Source: Muribaculaceae bacterium
GTDB lineage: Bacteria; Bacteroidota; Bacteroidia; Bacteroidales; Muribaculaceae
NCBI GenBank assembly: GCA_017477555.1
Contig: JAFUVK010000064.1
Span: 1 to 32,989 of the forward strand
Direction: 5' to 3'
Length of the DNA stretch: 32,989 bases
A program made the translations under genes and the position numbers. Positions within the stretch are counted from its first letter, which is position 1. Each line of letters starts with the position of its first letter. The notes under the pieces are model-generated. The model was not told where the DNA came from, did not search any database, and saw nothing but the letters and a program-made list of their open reading frames with translations. Shown piece by piece: positions 32,173-32,989 of the stretch.

Positions 32173-32204
32173 TTCTCTCCTGTCAAGGGAGTGGACAGGG
32201 GAGG
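32173..32204. repeat. Imperfect inverted repeat after the thioesterase gene
   Basis: TTCTCTCCTGTC and GACAGGGGAGG pair around AAGGGAGTG, with G-T pairs. It is the first of three palindromes in the gene-free stretch 32133-32455. No T-run follows. Confidence 0.55.
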
Positions 32205-32306
32205 GTTGTGCCAGCCGAGTGCTCCATAGATTGCTGCGCGCGTTACACCCCCAACGAAGCGAAGCGCTGCAACTCCAAAGGACAACTGGTATTTGGTACT
32301 ACAATG

Positions 32307-32350
32307 GAAATCCGCAATCGGAGCGTCATGAACCGATTGCGGATTTCTTT
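32307..32350 (+). terminator. Long perfect stem, probable terminator of the thioesterase gene
   Basis: GAAATCCGCAATCGG and its exact complement (32307-32321 and 32333-32347, 15 bp) enclose an 11-base loop and run into TTT. It is far (174 bases) from the stop codon, so it could instead be a dispersed palindromic element. Confidence 0.5.
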
Positions 32351-32368
32351 TGTGGAGCTGGAGGGGTT
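32351..32368. repeat. Second copy of the ssrA 3' end (direct repeat of 32454-32471)
   Basis: TGTGGAGCTGGAGGGGTT occurs here and again at 32454-32471, where it is the 3' end of the tmRNA. The copy seems to continue as GAACCCTCG at 32438-32446, after an insert at 32369-32437. Such a duplication is typical of integration at ssrA. Confidence 0.7.
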
Positions 32369-32437
32369 GGTAATGAGTGTCGCTTGCTTCGCAAACGCGC
32401 ACCGCACTTCGTGCGACGTTCGCTGCGACATCATTAC
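32369..32437. mobile_element. 69-bp insert with inverted-repeat ends and internal hairpins
   Basis: The ends GTAATGAGTGTCGC and GCGACATCATTAC are inverted repeats with one extra base. Inside are two perfect small hairpins with TTC loops: TTGC-TTC-GCAA (32384-32394) and CGCAC-TTC-GTGCG (32403-32415). The whole could fold as a branched cruciform. It carries no gene. It resembles a REP/MITE-like palindromic element, but the class is unknown. Confidence 0.4.
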
Positions 32438-32455
32438 GAACCCTCGAGTGAATTG

Positions 32456-32855
32456 TGGAGCTGGAGGGGTTTGAACCCTCGTCCAAACGTGGAACTAATA
32501 AGTTTTCTACATGCTTAGTCTCGACTTGTTTTTCGACCACCGGCAGGATCAAGACTACCAACCTGTGGCTTATCCTCTAAATTTCGAGTGCCGCTCAAGG
32601 AACGCGCCACTCTATCTCCGATTTGCCAGCACCACCTTATCGACGAGCCTCGCAGAAAGGGCTTCCGGGTGATGTCTCGTCTCTACCATCCTTGGGCAGA
32701 GATAAAGCTAACCTACTGTGCTTCGGTTAGGCAGCGAGAGCGTAAGTGTTTTCGCCAGTTAAAATTTAGTGATGACTGATATTCTAGAGCATTGCCATCA
32801 TCGCTCTGCATGCTTGCTTACCACCTCTACACGCTGTCAAAGCCAAGTCAGCCCC
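32456..32855 (-). ncRNA. ssrA: Transfer-messenger RNA (tmRNA)
   Basis: About 400 bases. It rescues stalled ribosomes and tags the unfinished protein for degradation. The minus-strand 5' end reads GGGGCTGACTTGGCTTTGAC, pairing through GGGGCTG with CAGCTCC at the 3' end, next to the T arm GAGGGTTCAAACCCCTC. The tag frame at 32756-32727 reads GGC GAA AAC ACT TAC GCT CTC GCT GCC TAA, giving GENTYALAA after the Ala from the charged tmRNA. CCA is not encoded. Ends are set by pairing and are approximate by a base or two. Confidence 0.96.
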
Positions 32856-32917
32856 ATTTTTTAGACGTTTGACGTTAGACTTTGGTCGGATGTCAGTTGT
32901 CAGCAATGTTACTATTG

Positions 32918-32967
32918 CAAAAAGCATGCCAAAGTCATGGCTTTTGTGCAAAAGCGATGCAAATTTA
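32918..32967 (-). promoter_or_regulatory. Region upstream of ssrA: TAnnTTTG element and a hairpin
   Basis: On the minus strand TAAATTTG (32967-32960) fits the -7 element but lies about 100 bases before the tmRNA. Between them AAAAGCCATG/CATGCTTTTT can form a stem ending in T, which looks like a terminator for a gene beyond the window. Which of these serves ssrA is unclear; no closer promoter core is convincing. Confidence 0.3.
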
Positions 32968-32989
32968 CTGCTTTTTGGTGGAATGGCCA

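Noticed and set aside
32159..32518. 119-residue frame ending in WSWRGLNPRPNVEL
   Set aside because: The end is a translation of the tmRNA 3' end, a well-known false gene; the rest crosses palindromic spacer DNA.

Overview
The window comes from the chromosome of a Bacteroidales bacterium, probably of the Prevotellaceae/Muribaculaceae type. Most intact genes are preceded by the Bacteroidetes promoter core TAnnTTTG and lack a Shine-Dalgarno sequence. Other markers agree: an RprX/RprY two-component pair, the sodium-pumping methylmalonyl-CoA decarboxylase operon, a ribosomal protein S16 with a long tail, and a tmRNA whose tag reads GENTYALAA. The genus cannot be fixed from sequence reading alone.

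Left end (1-4160) is accessory DNA. It holds the start of an ECF sigma factor, an AT-rich DUF1016/YhcG-type nuclease gene, a short fragment resembling the 3' end of a tRNA-Ser next to two palindromes (a possible attachment-site scar), a three-part protein (unknown N-domain, macro-like domain, DUF1810), a stand-alone paralogue of that N-domain with an unusual strong Shine-Dalgarno, and a Vsr mismatch endonuclease with no methyltransferase beside it.

Core metabolism (4163-13283). A secreted 5'-nucleotidase diverges from a five-gene operon: methylmalonyl-CoA epimerase, decarboxylase alpha subunit, an OadG-type subunit with an extracytoplasmic domain, the biotin carrier and the membrane beta subunit. 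Together these turn methylmalonyl-CoA into propionyl-CoA and pump Na+. A cytoplasmic GH13 enzyme and PRPP synthetase follow.

Housekeeping (13365-26974): an AGCS symporter and zinc metallopeptidase pair, an Ala/Lys-rich lipoprotein, mtnN and dnaA (one likely transcript), an MCE-domain protein, aroE-comEC, rprX-rprY, an acylglycerolphosphate acyltransferase, tRNA-Gln(CTG) and rpsP. Most units are separated by recognisable intrinsic terminators.

Right end (27139-32989): an AT-rich McrBC (type IV restriction) pair with an unrecognised ~500-residue McrB N-terminal region, an acyl-ACP thioesterase, then a palindrome-rich spacer leading to ssrA (tmRNA) on the minus strand. That spacer carries a second copy of the ssrA 3' end which appears to be split by a 69-bp insert with inverted-repeat ends.

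The most unusual items are the macro-DUF1810 fusion with its free N-domain paralogue, the twin palindromes inside the DUF1016 gene, the McrB N-terminal region, and the palindromic mosaic at ssrA.
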